A stretch of DNA of 64,000 nt. It comes from Cafeteria roenbergensis. Lineage: Eukaryota > Sar > Bigyra > Bicosoecida > Cafeteriaceae. The notes below the pieces were generated by a model, which made no database searches, was not told the origin of the DNA, and saw only the letters and a list, made by a program, of their open reading frames with translations. Position 1 is the stretch's first letter, and every line of letters starts with the position of its first letter. Below, piece by piece: positions 1-8,829 of this stretch. Both the position numbers and the translations under genes were made by a program. The stretch is from assembly GCA_008330645.1 (NCBI GenBank), contig VLTN01000011.1, positions 62,001 to 126,000 of the forward strand, given 5' to 3'.

Positions 1-1
1 G

Positions 2-664
2 GGCGCCGCTGCGAGCGGTCAGGCGCCTGGCGGCGCCGGGGAACCCCTGATGAGACGGGCCGAGTCGCTGCCGGGCGACGGCGGGTGGCAGGGGCGGCAG
101 ACGGAGGCGGGTGCGGACGCCAGGCCCGGCAGCGCGGGCCGGGACCGGGAGGGGCGCGTGGACCACCGCGAGGCCAGGCTCGCCCTGCGCCGGGAGCGAA
201 AGCGGGCAGAGCGCACATCGGAAGCGCTGGGGCTGGTGGCGCGGCGCCAGGGGGTCGCGGTCGACCAACTGGGCTCCGAGCCAGGAGTGCAGCGCATGCT
301 TGCAGCCCTCGCGTCCGGCGCTGACCCGCTGCAGGACCACATGCGGCAGAGGGAGGAAGACGCGAACCCCTGGAAACGGCAGCCGCGCGGACGCGTGGGC
401 CTGGCCGTCCTGCCCAGCGGCGAGCTCGCAGCAGCGCCACTGGTTTGCCCCGAGATGCCGGTGCAGCGGCACCAGCTGCAGAGGCTCCTGTACTCTCACA
501 CGGCCGCCCACGGCGCAGAGTACGAGGCAAGGGAGGACTCGGGCGCGGTCGCGTGGCGCCTGAGGCGGCCCCTGGGAACGGGGGCGGCCCCGCTGCCCCC
601 GGTGCCCGACACCGACCTGCTGCTCTTTGGGAGCGACGAGCCGGGCCTCGGCGCGGATTCGTAG
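2..664 (+). CDS. C-terminal part of an unidentified gene entering from the left
   Basis: The frame is open from the left edge of the window to the TAG at 662-664, so the upstream part, including the start, is missing. A Met codon at 50 is in frame, but nothing marks it as the start. The visible 220 or so residues are Arg/Ala/Gly-rich. A charged, probably helical stretch (REARLALRRERKRAERTSEA) is followed by a more ordered-looking segment with VGLAVLPSGELAAAPLVCPE and an acidic, hydrophobic tail ending in DTDLLLFGSDEPGLGADS. I recognise no family. It lies 135 bases upstream of the next gene on the same strand. Support for coding rests on length and composition only, and chance open frames are common in this GC-rich DNA. 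Confidence 0.4.
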   Translation, partial: GAAASGQAPGGAGEPLMRRAESLPGDGGWQGRQTEAGADARPGSAGRDREGRVDHREARLALRRERKRAERTSEALGLVARRQGVAVDQLGSEPGVQRMLAALASGADPLQDHMRQREEDANPWKRQPRGRVGLAVLPSGELAAAPLVCPEMPVQRHQLQRLLYSHTAAHGAEYEAREDSGAVAWRLRRPLGTGAAPLPPVPDTDLLLFGSDEPGLGADS

Positions 665-799
665 CGTTGCGCCGCGCGCAACTGCGCTCCGTGCGTGGCC
701 TCCGCGGTGGCTCTGCCTGCCGCGCCAAACTGCAATCGCCACTCACTCGCGAGCTCCCCGCCGCCGCCCCCGGCCCACTCGGCGCGCCCCCGCAAGCGC

Positions 800-2459
800 A
801 TGTGCGGGCGCACACGATGCACGCTCGAACCGGACGCGGTAGCGCGCCGCGCACGCGTGCCGAAGCGGCGTGTGCTTCGGCGCAGCAGGTGTGAGGCGCC
901 GCCGCGCCCCTCGGATCGCGGCCCGGCCCCCCAGCGCCGCGCGCGATGTCCCCGTCGCTTTGCGGAGAGGGGCAGGGCGCATCCGCGAGAGCCGCCTTGC
1001 GCTCCCCCCTGGCTGCATTTCCTGTGCGGGCCGCAGACAAGGCGCGCCACAACTGCCACCCGGGATGCAATGTGCCTGTGGTGTTTTCTGCGACGCACGC
1101 TGAGCTGCCGAGCCGCGCCTCGGCGGTCCTGGCTGAGGAGATCCGGACCGCTGCGGGGGTCCCAGGGCGTGGCCCAGCGAGCGAGAGCGAGGATGCCGCT
1201 GCAGGCGGAGCCGCAGAACCAGCCGAGGCCGGCGCTGCCTCGGATCGCGTCGTCATGCCCATGCAGTGGGGCCTGGTCCCGTCCTTTACTGACGCGGCCG
1301 CCCGGCCCGACTTTTGGAAGGCCTTCAACGCGCGCTCCGAGTCGGTGGCGGAGAAGCCGATGTTCCGCCGGCTGGTCAATCGTCGGCGCTGCGCCGTGCT
1401 TGTGGACGGCTTTTACGAGTGGAAGGAGGACGAGCAGAAGGAGAAGCAGCCCTACTTCGTCACGGGGGAAGTGGAGGGCGCTGCGTCGGGCTCTGCCGCC
1501 GCGGTGGATGGGGAGGGCACGGCGCTGGCGTTGGCCGGGCTGTTTGACGTGTGGCACCACCGGCGCCCGGTGCGCGAGGGCGAGGCGCCCCCGTCCGGGG
1601 ACGGGCCCGGCAGCAGCGGGGCACCCGCCTGGGTCGAGGAGGAAGTGTGGACTGTGACGCTGCTGACCCGCCCCGTCGCGCCGCGGCTCGCGTGGCTGCA
1701 CAACCGAATGCCGGTGTTTCTGGCTGATGCCGAGGCCATGGACGCGTGGCTCGGCGCCGACCCCTTCGCGGACCTGCTCCGCGCTGGCCCGGTCGCGGCC
1801 GCGCTGGAGACGCGCGCCTGCCCTCCCCTGTCGTGGCACCCAGTCTCCAAGGCAAGTGAGCCGCGCAGCGGCTCCATGGCACCACGTCGCGCATGGGCCG
1901 TGCCCCGCTGTCGTGTGCCTCGCGCTGCGCCGGCTGAGCGGCTCGCCCGCCTCACCGCCCGGAGCCGCGCTTGCCCCGCTCGCTCGCCCGTGCCGCAGTG
2001 AACTCGGTCAAGTTCGTCGGGGAGTCGGCGTCACACGCCATCGACCTGGCGGCGGCCAAGGCGCGAGCTGCCAAGCAAAAAATCACAAACTTCTTCGGAG
2101 CTGCCAAGCCACGGGCGGGCGCCATCAAGCCTGCCAAAAGCCCGGGTGCATCGGCAGCGGCCGCTGGGCCCAAGGGGGGCGACACAAAGCCACCAGCCAT
2201 CGCCGCTGCGGCCGCGGAACCGGCCCGCCTGGTCGACCCCTCCTCGCCGGAGGACTTTGCGGAGGCTGAGCCGGTGGTGCCTCCCGGCCGTGCCAGCAAG
2301 CGCCCGCGCGACGGCGGCGACGGCAAGGACGCTGGCGGAGGCGATGGTGGTGGAGCTGGAGCCGACCCACATGTGCCTGCCAAACGCGCGGCCCGACCAG
2401 CCACGCGGGCGGCTACCCGGTCTGCGCCTCCCCCAGCGCCGCGGCGACCCTTCAGGTAG
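800..2459 (+). CDS. HMCES: HMCES/SRAP-family abasic-site DNA-protein crosslink protein
   Basis: Three exons are supported: 800-890, 1037-1855 and 1999-2459 (introns GTGAGG...CCGCAG and GTGAGC...CCGCAG), giving 456 residues. SRAP proteins crosslink their Cys2 to abasic sites in single-stranded DNA and so protect replication forks. The start at 800 is fixed by the invariant MCGR opening, which places Cys2 as the nucleophile. The other hallmark residues are present: the Asn of RHNCHPGC (about N36), the Glu of DGFYEWK (about E158) and the His of LHNRMP (about H252). MQWGLVPSF and HPVSKAMNS are further family motifs. An acidic/Ala-rich insert lies before MQWGLVP. Right after the SRAP domain, KQKITNFF (329-336) resembles a PCNA-interacting PIP box with Lys in the first position. 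The tail is basic and disordered, as in animal HMCES. Family assignment is firm; exon edges are inferred from phase-consistent splice sites. Confidence 0.9.
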
Positions 2460-2548
2460 ATTGAGCGACAGCTTCGGCCCCTGCGTGCTCGCAAGAGATC
2501 AAAGCCTGCACGTTTGCACGCCTCGCGGCGCTGCGGCGACATGTGAAG

Positions 2549-2577
2549 AAAAAAAAACTAACAACAAAAAGGCAAAA
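2549..2577 (-). terminator. RNA polymerase III termination tract of the tRNA-Val gene
   Basis: On the minus strand, a few bases past the tRNA, come T4 (2577-2574), T5 (2570-2566) and T9 (2557-2549). Oligo-T of this kind ends Pol III transcription. The repeated tracts would also stop read-through into the converging HMCES gene. Confidence 0.8.
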
Positions 2578-2582
2578 GGGTG

Positions 2583-2655
2583 TATTCGCGAAGAGTTTCG
2601 ATCTCCTGACCCCTTGCGTGTAAAGCAAGTGCTCTTCCGACTGAGCTACGCGAAC
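2583..2655 (-). tRNA. tRNA-Val (anticodon TAC)
   Basis: The minus strand folds into a 73-nt cloverleaf without an intron. The acceptor stem is GTTCGCG with CGCGAAT (one G-U pair), and the discriminator base is A73. The D arm is GCTC/GAGC, and the anticodon stem CTTGC/GCAAG encloses loop TTTACAC, giving anticodon TAC, which reads GTA (Val). The T stem AGGAG/CTCTT includes a G-U pair. Internal promoter boxes are present: A box TAGCTCAGTCGG and B box GATCGAAAC, which fits GWTCRANNC. The T loop reads ATCGAAA, so positions 54 and 60 are A instead of the usual T54; A54/A60 is best known from eukaryotic initiator tRNA. CCA is not encoded, as expected for a eukaryote. Oligo-T terminators follow. Confidence 0.93.
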
Positions 2656-2820
2656 ACTGCCAGATGCCGCAAACTCTGCCAATATGTTTTATATTGCTTG
2701 GGCGGTGCAAGCAGAGCCTCAACTTGTGTGCGCGTCGCGCCTGCCGGCCTGCAGCACTCGCGCCGAGCGGGCGTGCCGGGCCGCCCGTGGCCTGCAGCCA
2801 AAGCCTGAGTCGCGGGGTGG

Positions 2821-5487
2821 ATGGCGTGGCGTCGGTTCCTGTGTTGGCAGTCCAAGCCGGCCCCTCCGCTCACATCGCGGCAGCGGCTTCACCTGTCCGC
2901 CCTCGAAAAATGGCGGCTGTACAACCGGTTCCCCTGGAAGCTGGTGCTCGCTGCACTGCTCACGCTTGCGGCCACGACGCGATTGGTCCTGCTGTCCGCC
3001 CAGGACGCGGATGTCTTTCTGAGCGTGCGCCTCGCCCTCGTCGGGGCCGTGCTTGAAGACGCGGACCCTGTGGCCTGGACGGTGCGCCTGGAGGATGTAA
3101 ACAACACGGCAGCGAGCGTGACGAACGCCATTGATGGATGGCGGGACCTTGAGGACGTGGCCGTGGACACGTTTCTGCTTCTTCGCGAGGGGCGGCTCGA
3201 GGTGACCTTGGTCGACGCCCCTTGCAGCAGGAGCGCCTGCCTCGCGAACCCGCACTGCGACTGGGACGAGTGCGTCCGGGCGGCGGAAACGTCGACTGCG
3301 GCCGTCCCGCCCCGGGCGGACGAGACTCTGGGCGGCGTTGGGTCGCCCCAGGAGTGGGACAGGCTGCTTCGCATGCGGCTGGCTCTCCCCGTGCGCTCGC
3401 TCATCGTCGGGACCCTCTTCTCGCAGTGCGCCGACTGGATCATCGACGTGGAGTGGGAGGTGGGGGGCGGGGCGTGCACCGCCACGGCGGTGCCCAGCAT
3501 CGCCTCCTACTGCGACGCTGGCGGCAAGGACATTGCCAACGTGATCGGCAGGCGCTTCGGCTGGCTTGACCTGCTTGTGATCGCCCTGGCGCTCGCGTAC
3601 AGCGCGCTCCTGCTCCTCCGCGCCTTCCGCCAGCTGCGAACGTTCTGGCAGGTCCGCAGCTGGGCCGTGGGCTTCGCCAAGGGCGAGGCCGGCACCGGCG
3701 TCGCTCGCGCCCTGTCCCGGCGATCGGCCCAGTGGAGGGGCGTGCTGCGCGCCAGGGGCGTGCTCAAGCGGGCGCTGCAGGAGCGCAGGGCGCGGGGAGC
3801 CGCATCGGCGTCAGCGGTGGAGGCCGCGGCGGCAGCCGTGGTGGACGCTGTCGACGCGGCAGCCGGCCAGGGAGGCGCAAGCCCCGCCCTGGTCGGCGCG
3901 GCGCCCATGGCTGTGCCGCACGGAATGGGGCCCGTTGCCCTCGAAGCCCCGGCGGGGGGCGCCGCGTCCGCGCCAGCCAGCGCTGGGCGGGCCTGGGCCA
4001 GCGACGGCCGCGCCGCGCACTCGGCTGGCGCCCACGGCCACGGAGGCGCCGCTGGCCTGGCCTCGAGCCCCCCAGAGGCGCAGTCCGGCGTCTCTCGGCA
4101 CCGGCCACCTGCTCGCGACGCCGCCGCTGGCTTGCAGGGGCCGGAGCGGGCAGCTTCGCCGCTGGGCGGCTCGACCGCCGGCTCCAGCCCCGACAGCGAT
4201 GCTCCGCTCCTCGCAGCCACGGCGGCGGACGGTTCTGGGGCCGGTGATGCCGGGGCCGGCGCGGACTCCGACGTGCTGCCGGAGCAGCAGCAGCAGCCGG
4301 GCGGGGCTGGTGGCGGCGGCGGCGGCGGCAGAACGAAGAGTGGCCGTCACCTCGGTCTTCGAGTCACCTTCTCGGGGGGAGGGCTCCCAGGGGAGGAGGA
4401 GTCGGGCCCGCGGGCGGACGCCAGCCGCTTCCCCGCGGCTCACAGCCCCAGCGGCGGCAGCGTGGGGGGGCACTCGGCGCACAGCCGTGCCCCGTCGGAG
4501 GGCGGCCCGGACGCCTTCGACGCCCCGCCTGGCGCCTCGGGGGCGATGCACTCGCCCTTTGTGGCCGACGACGACGACGACGACAGCGACGACGACGACG
4601 ACGACGACAACGACGACAAGGCGCTGGCGCGGGCCGCCGGGGCAGCCGACCCGAAGCAGCAGGTGGCGGTGCTCGCAGTCCCGGGCTGCCTGGCGTGCGT
4701 TCGCGCCGTGAGCCCCGTGTGGACCATATCCGCCGCGTCGGGCGCCCTCCTGACTGCCGCGGCCTCTGTCATCACCCTCGCCCAGGGCGGCGCCCGCCAC
4801 CCCGGCCCCACCCTGCATGGCCTCTGCCTCGGAATCGGGTCCTTCCTGCTCTGGATGTCAGCCCTCCGGTACCTGGAGTTTTCCCGCGCCACCTACGGCA
4901 TCGTGCTCACGCTGCAGCGGGCGGCGCCAAGGGTCCTCGTCTTCGTGGCAGGGGCTCTGCCGCTCCTCTTCGCCTACGCCGCCTTCGGGGTGGCCTTCTT
5001 CGGCGACACGGTGGAGGGCTTCTCCGGGCCCCGGCAGGCCTGTGTAACGCTCTTCTCGGTGCTGAACGGCGACGTCATCCTCGACACCTTCGCGTCCCTC
5101 ATGGGCCGGTTCCCCTTCGTGGGCCAGGTGTACGTGTACTCCTTCGTCAGCCTCTTCATCTACGTGGTCCTCAACGTCCTCATCGCGCTGGTGGAGGAGG
5201 CCTTCTTCCAGTCCTCCGCGGAGACCTCGGCCATCCTGGAGCGGCAGCGGTCCAAGCAGGGCCTCTCGCACCGCATGCCGGGGTCGGGCGGCTCGGCAGA
5301 GCAGGCGGCAGAGCAGGCGGCGGCCGGCGTGGACCTGGACTCCGTGGACCTGCTGGCGCAGAACCCGAGGGACGACCTTGACGCCCTGCAGAGCCAGGCC
5401 AGCGGGGCGCGGGACGCCTGGCGCACGGCCCTGCGCCTCAAGGAGTGGGACGAGGTGGCCTCCAACGCCGGGTCGCGCTTCCGCTGA
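2821..5487 (+). CDS. mucolipin/TRPML-type cation channel
   Basis: A single exon encodes 888 residues with TRPML topology. S1 is at about 41-59, then a Cys-containing luminal/extracytosolic domain to about 248, S2 at 249-269, S3 at about 633-655, S4 at 665-687 (LWMSALRYLEF), S5 at 702-728, a pore loop and S6 at 770-797 (YVYSFVSLFIYVVLNVLIAL). The last segments match mucolipins closely, including the pore core FSVLNGDV at about 745-752, where animal mucolipins have NGDD. Mucolipins are Ca2+/Fe2+-permeable channels of endolysosomes; localisation here is inferred. Two features are odd. About 360 residues of Ala/Gly/Ser-rich sequence with an Asp run (583-600) sit between S2 and S3, and the second filter acid is Val. 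The closest alternative is the related polycystin-2 family. The start is the first Met upstream of a clear S1. Confidence 0.88.
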   Translation: MAWRRFLCWQSKPAPPLTSRQRLHLSALEKWRLYNRFPWKLVLAALLTLAATTRLVLLSAQDADVFLSVRLALVGAVLEDADPVAWTVRLEDVNNTAASVTNAIDGWRDLEDVAVDTFLLLREGRLEVTLVDAPCSRSACLANPHCDWDECVRAAETSTAAVPPRADETLGGVGSPQEWDRLLRMRLALPVRSLIVGTLFSQCADWIIDVEWEVGGGACTATAVPSIASYCDAGGKDIANVIGRRFGWLDLLVIALALAYSALLLLRAFRQLRTFWQVRSWAVGFAKGEAGTGVARALSRRSAQWRGVLRARGVLKRALQERRARGAASASAVEAAAAAVVDAVDAAAGQGGASPALVGAAPMAVPHGMGPVALEAPAGGAASAPASAGRAWASDGRAAHSAGAHGHGGAAGLASSPPEAQSGVSRHRPPARDAAAGLQGPERAASPLGGSTAGSSPDSDAPLLAATAADGSGAGDAGAGADSDVLPEQQQQPGGAGGGGGGGRTKSGRHLGLRVTFSGGGLPGEEESGPRADASRFPAAHSPSGGSVGGHSAHSRAPSEGGPDAFDAPPGASGAMHSPFVADDDDDDSDDDDDDDNDDKALARAAGAADPKQQVAVLAVPGCLACVRAVSPVWTISAASGALLTAAASVITLAQGGARHPGPTLHGLCLGIGSFLLWMSALRYLEFSRATYGIVLTLQRAAPRVLVFVAGALPLLFAYAAFGVAFFGDTVEGFSGPRQACVTLFSVLNGDVILDTFASLMGRFPFVGQVYVYSFVSLFIYVVLNVLIALVEEAFFQSSAETSAILERQRSKQGLSHRMPGSGGSAEQAAEQAAAGVDLDSVDLLAQNPRDDLDALQSQASGARDAWRTALRLKEWDEVASNAGSRFR
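4567..4618 (+). repeat. GAC-type microsatellite coding for an Asp run
   Basis: Imperfect (GAC)n inside the channel gene encodes about 17 mostly Asp residues in the S2-S3 loop. Length variation between alleles would stay in frame. A cytosolic acidic run could bind Ca2+ or basic partners, but that is inference. Confidence 0.85.
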
Positions 5488-5839
5488 CGCCGGGTCGGCG
5501 CGTGGACAGCTGGCGCCGCTGCGTGCGCCGGGGCACGTCGGCCCCCGGCCGCGGCCACCTGGCCGCGCAGCTCCGCCCCTCTCGGGCCGCTGGTGCGGGC
5601 CACCAGACGCGGTGCGAGGCGGCCGCGCGCGCCGCCGGCCCATCTCTCCGACAGCCGGGTGCAACCGTGTGCGTGTGTGGTCGCGAATGCCAGCGCGCGT
5701 GCGAACATTCCAAGCGCGCGAGCGCCTGAGTGCTCCGGACAAAGCCAGGCGAACCCGCAGCTCGCTTGGACGCGGCGCGCAGGAGGCAGTCGCGGGCGCC
5801 CACGCTGCCGGACACGCACGGGTTCGGGCCGGCGCACGC
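5488..5839. other. intergenic, tail-to-tail
   Basis: The convergent ends of the channel gene (plus) and the phosphatase gene (minus) meet here. I see only GC-rich sequence and no RNA gene, repeat or convincing open frame, so it is presumably the two 3' UTRs. Confidence 0.6.
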
Positions 5840-7162
5840 TCAGTCGCTGCCCGCGCCAGCATCGCGCTCCCTCTCAGCCATCTCGACCGCGGCCACGGCC
5901 GGGCTCGCCGCAGGCACGGCCCCCTCGGCCGCCAGCGGGGGCAGCATGCCCGCCGCCCGCATGCTGGCCTCCACGTCGTCCATTAGCGCTGCCTGGGTGC
6001 CATGCACGCTCACCAGCGGCCGGACCGTCTTCATCTGCTCGACCGCGGCCCGCCACGTGGCGCTCTCACCTCGCAGCACCATCAGCAGGGCAGCAAAGCA
6101 CGCGCTCCGGCCGTGCCCGTTGGCGCAGTGTACGTACACGCCGCCGGGCCAGCCGCCCACAGTCGCGGCGGCGGCGATGAGCGCCCCGGGGAGCGGCATG
6201 GTGCAGTCGAGCGCCGGCACGCACGCGTAGCGCCGGCCCCGGATGACGTCAGCGCGCGCAGGCAGCTCTGCCGTCAGGTCGACCACGTTCGGGCAGTGGG
6301 CAGGGAACTCCGAGGGAAAGCGGATGGGCCAGCGCCCCACATAGATCCCCTCCGCCACTGCGTCGTAGGGTCGCTCGCCCACGAGAGGCAGGGACACGAG
6401 GTGCCTCGCGAGCCAGAAGGCCCACTGGGAGAGGAGGGCGGGTAGCAGCGCCAGCACGGCCGGCAGCCAGATGGTGCCCGCCGCCTCGCTGCCCACGCAA
6501 AGGTCCGTCGCGTTGACCAGCGACGCATCCAACACAGCCGGGCCCGGCTCCACGGCCGTCGACTCCGCGCCCAGGCAGCGGCATCCCCGTACGCAGCAGC
6601 AGGCGCACACGCCGAAACCTCCATCGAAGCAGAGCACCACGGGCCGCCGGGACGACGGTTCGGGCGCACCGCGGGCACTTGCCCCCGCCCCGGCAGAGCC
6701 CCGAGCCGCCCGCCCGCCGCCTAATGCCGCCGACGGGCCGGCCCAATCGCCGCGCGAACCCGGCCCCGCAGGGCCCTCCGCCGCGCTGCGAGACGAAAGC
6801 GAGGCGAGGCGCCTCGCCTCGACGGGCGCGGGCGGGTCGAACAGGCCGCTGCCTTCCACTCGCTCGCCGGAGCTCTCGCGCACCACCGCGCCGGCCGACG
6901 CAGTCGGAACCTTGCCCAGCCACCGCGTGGCAACGTCCACATCAAACACGTAAAATGCGGCCAGCGCAAAGTGCGCCAGCACCGGCCACAGCATCACCAG
7001 CGCGACCTCGGGCTGCGGGCCAGCGCCCAGGGCGAGGACCAGCACCATCGCCACGAGGTAGACTGATCCCACCGCCGCCATGACGAACGCCTGCCTCCTG
7101 CTCAGGCAGCCCCAAGCCCTGGCCCTGGCGAACTGCTTTCCGCCGGGGCCGGAGTCTGCCAT
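5840..7162 (-). CDS. membrane-anchored dual-specificity/PTP-like Cys phosphatase
   Basis: The protein has 440 residues, starting at the ATG at 7162-7160; the open frame runs further upstream but without an earlier ATG. Near the C-terminus HCANGHGRS (C346, R352) is a perfect HCX5R phosphatase signature preceded by a VYV strand. NVVDLTAELP, about 60 residues earlier, is typical of the same fold. The general-acid Asp is probably in VPALDCTMPLP. The N-terminus has two predicted membrane helices (about 26-48 and 52-73). A third long hydrophobic segment (about 229-258) precedes the catalytic domain, and a Cys-rich patch CVRGCRCLG lies between them. The protein is therefore likely a membrane phosphatase with a cytosolic catalytic domain. 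The substrate (phosphotyrosine or a phosphoinositide) cannot be told from the sequence. Confidence 0.82.
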   Translation of the reverse strand: MADSGPGGKQFARARAWGCLSRRQAFVMAAVGSVYLVAMVLVLALGAGPQPEVALVMLWPVLAHFALAAFYVFDVDVATRWLGKVPTASAGAVVRESSGERVEGSGLFDPPAPVEARRLASLSSRSAAEGPAGPGSRGDWAGPSAALGGGRAARGSAGAGASARGAPEPSSRRPVVLCFDGGFGVCACCCVRGCRCLGAESTAVEPGPAVLDASLVNATDLCVGSEAAGTIWLPAVLALLPALLSQWAFWLARHLVSLPLVGERPYDAVAEGIYVGRWPIRFPSEFPAHCPNVVDLTAELPARADVIRGRRYACVPALDCTMPLPGALIAAAATVGGWPGGVYVHCANGHGRSACFAALLMVLRGESATWRAAVEQMKTVRPLVSVHGTQAALMDDVEASMRAAGMLPPLAAEGAVPAASPAVAAVEMAERERDAGAGSD

Positions 7163-7767
7163 TTCCGCGTAGTGCGTCACGGTTGCCACCCGCTCCGCGC
7201 GCGATCCCGGGGTCCGCGCGACGCACCCTGCACGCAGCGGCGCCGCCTTTCGATCCTGCCGCCGTCCCACGCACGGGCACCGGCAGTGCCTCTCGGTGGC
7301 GCTGTCAGCGGGCGCGCCTGAACGGGCAGAGCTGGCACGTCAACTTGCGGTGCAGCCTCTGCCCGACGGCAGTCGGCGCGCCCTGGGGCTGCGGCAGCTC
7401 GACCTCAGCCCCGGCCCGCGAGTGAGCATCTGTGGCGCTGCGATTTTGCCGTGCGCCTGGCGAGAGGGTGCGTGTTCGCTCCCAGCTCGGCGGTGGTTGC
7501 AAGGACATCGTTGTGTGGCCGGAAGCAGAAAGAATCACTACGCACAATGGCAGCAAACACGCCCGCGGTACGGCAGGGAGGGCGCAACGAGCGCGCGCAG
7601 ACGGGGGTTGGGGACGCAACGCGTCGCGGGCGGCGGGCGTCGCTGGGTGCGACTGGGGAGGTCTCAGGCCGCCGGCGCGAACGCCCCCGCTGTGCGAGGC
7701 GTGCTGGGCGCTCGGCGCGGACACACGGCCCTCCAGCGGCAGCCGCCGCCGCGAAAGCCGGCGCGGC
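7163..7767. other. intergenic between two minus-strand genes
   Basis: This should hold the promoter of the phosphatase gene (right next to 7163) and the 3' UTR of the centrin gene. Open frames cross it on both strands but show no family resemblance and no start context. I see no RNA gene. Confidence 0.55.
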
Positions 7768-8829
7768 TCACTCCATGAACTCATCATCGTCGTCGTCGTC
7801 GAGGTCGTCAAGGGGGTTGTCGCTCTTCTTCTTCATGATGCGGAAGAACTCGTCGGGGCTGACGAAGCCGTCCTTGTCGCGGTCGGCCTCCTCAATCATC
7901 TCGCGCATCTCGTCGTCCGTGAGAGACTCGCCGAGCTCGGTGGCCACGCGCTTGAGGTTCTTGAAGGAGATCTTGCCGGTGTTGTCGTCGTCGAACAGCT
8001 CGAACACCTTCATAATCTCCTCGCGGCTGTCGCGGTCGCCCATCTTGCCCGTCATCATGGCCACAAACTCGTTGAAGTCAATGGTGCCGCTGTCGTCCTT
8101 GTCCACCTGGGCGATCATCTCCTTAACCTCCTCGTTCTTCACCTGGAACCCGAGCGCCCGCATGGCTGCCTTGAGCTCCTTGGCGTCGATCGTGCCTGCG
8201 CACCAAGAAAACAGAACAACGACGCCGACAACCACAGGTCCAAATCGCGATGGCAGCGCTGGCGCGGTCGGGGGGAGGAAGGGCCCTGATCCGCGGGCGC
8301 AAACTAAGGGACGTGCGCGCACAGGGCCCCGGGTCGCGGCGGTGCGGCGTGCGCCAGGCCAGCAGGCGCACTGCGCGCCAACGCGACTGCCAGTGAAGGG
8401 CAATCGGCCCTGACGGGCTCCGTGCTTGGGAGCCCGGCACCGCCGCCGGCCCGCCCAGCGTGCATGAACTCACCGGAACCGTCAGTGTCGAAGAGGCTGA
8501 AGGCCTCGCGGAGCTCCTCAAGCTGCTCCTCGTCCAGCTTCTGCGGTCCGAGAGGGCACCAGTCAAGGGTCGCGTGAGGCGCAAGCGAGCGTTCGCAGCG
8601 ACCGCACCGCGGCCCGCCCCGCGTGTCCTTAGGCTCGAGCATTTGCGCCCTCCGCGAGTGCGGTCGGGCGGGCGAGGGGCCCGGCGCCGGGGCCGCGACG
8701 GTGAGGGGCGAGAGGTTGCAACGGGCGGCGACTTTGCGGTGGCTGGCCCCGAAAGCCGGCGGCCCGCGGCCTCAGGCGCCTGGGGCGCGCGCGAAAGAGA
8801 CGCACCGCAGCCTCCTTGCGGCGGCCCAT
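7768..8829 (-). CDS. centrin (caltractin)
   Basis: Three exons on the minus strand: 8829-8806 (MGRRKEAA), 8540-8474 and 8195-7768. The introns are GTGCGT...CCGCAG and GTGAGT...GCGCAG, both in phase, giving 172 residues. Four EF-hands are visible: [36 protein letters not shown] and [19 protein letters not shown] in the first half and [20 protein letters not shown] mark it as centrin rather than calmodulin. Centrins are Ca2+-binding parts of basal bodies and centrioles. The C-terminus is unusual: an Asp run ([13 protein letters not shown]) replaces the short centrin tail. The first exon is only 24 bases and is inferred from an in-phase ATG and donor; a different first exon is possible. It lies head-to-head with the RABL2 gene. 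Confidence 0.9.

Larger units (their letters stand above)
2460..2820. other. intergenic stretch holding the tRNA gene
   Basis: No protein gene is seen between the HMCES stop and the channel start. It holds the minus-strand tRNA-Val and its A/T-rich trailer. The part from 2656 to 2820 must contain the promoter of the plus-strand channel gene and the upstream flank of the tRNA. Confidence 0.6.

Noticed and set aside
496-1839. 447-residue minus-strand frame across the HMCES gene
   Set aside because: It runs through the HMCES introns and SRAP motifs, and its own sequence resembles nothing.
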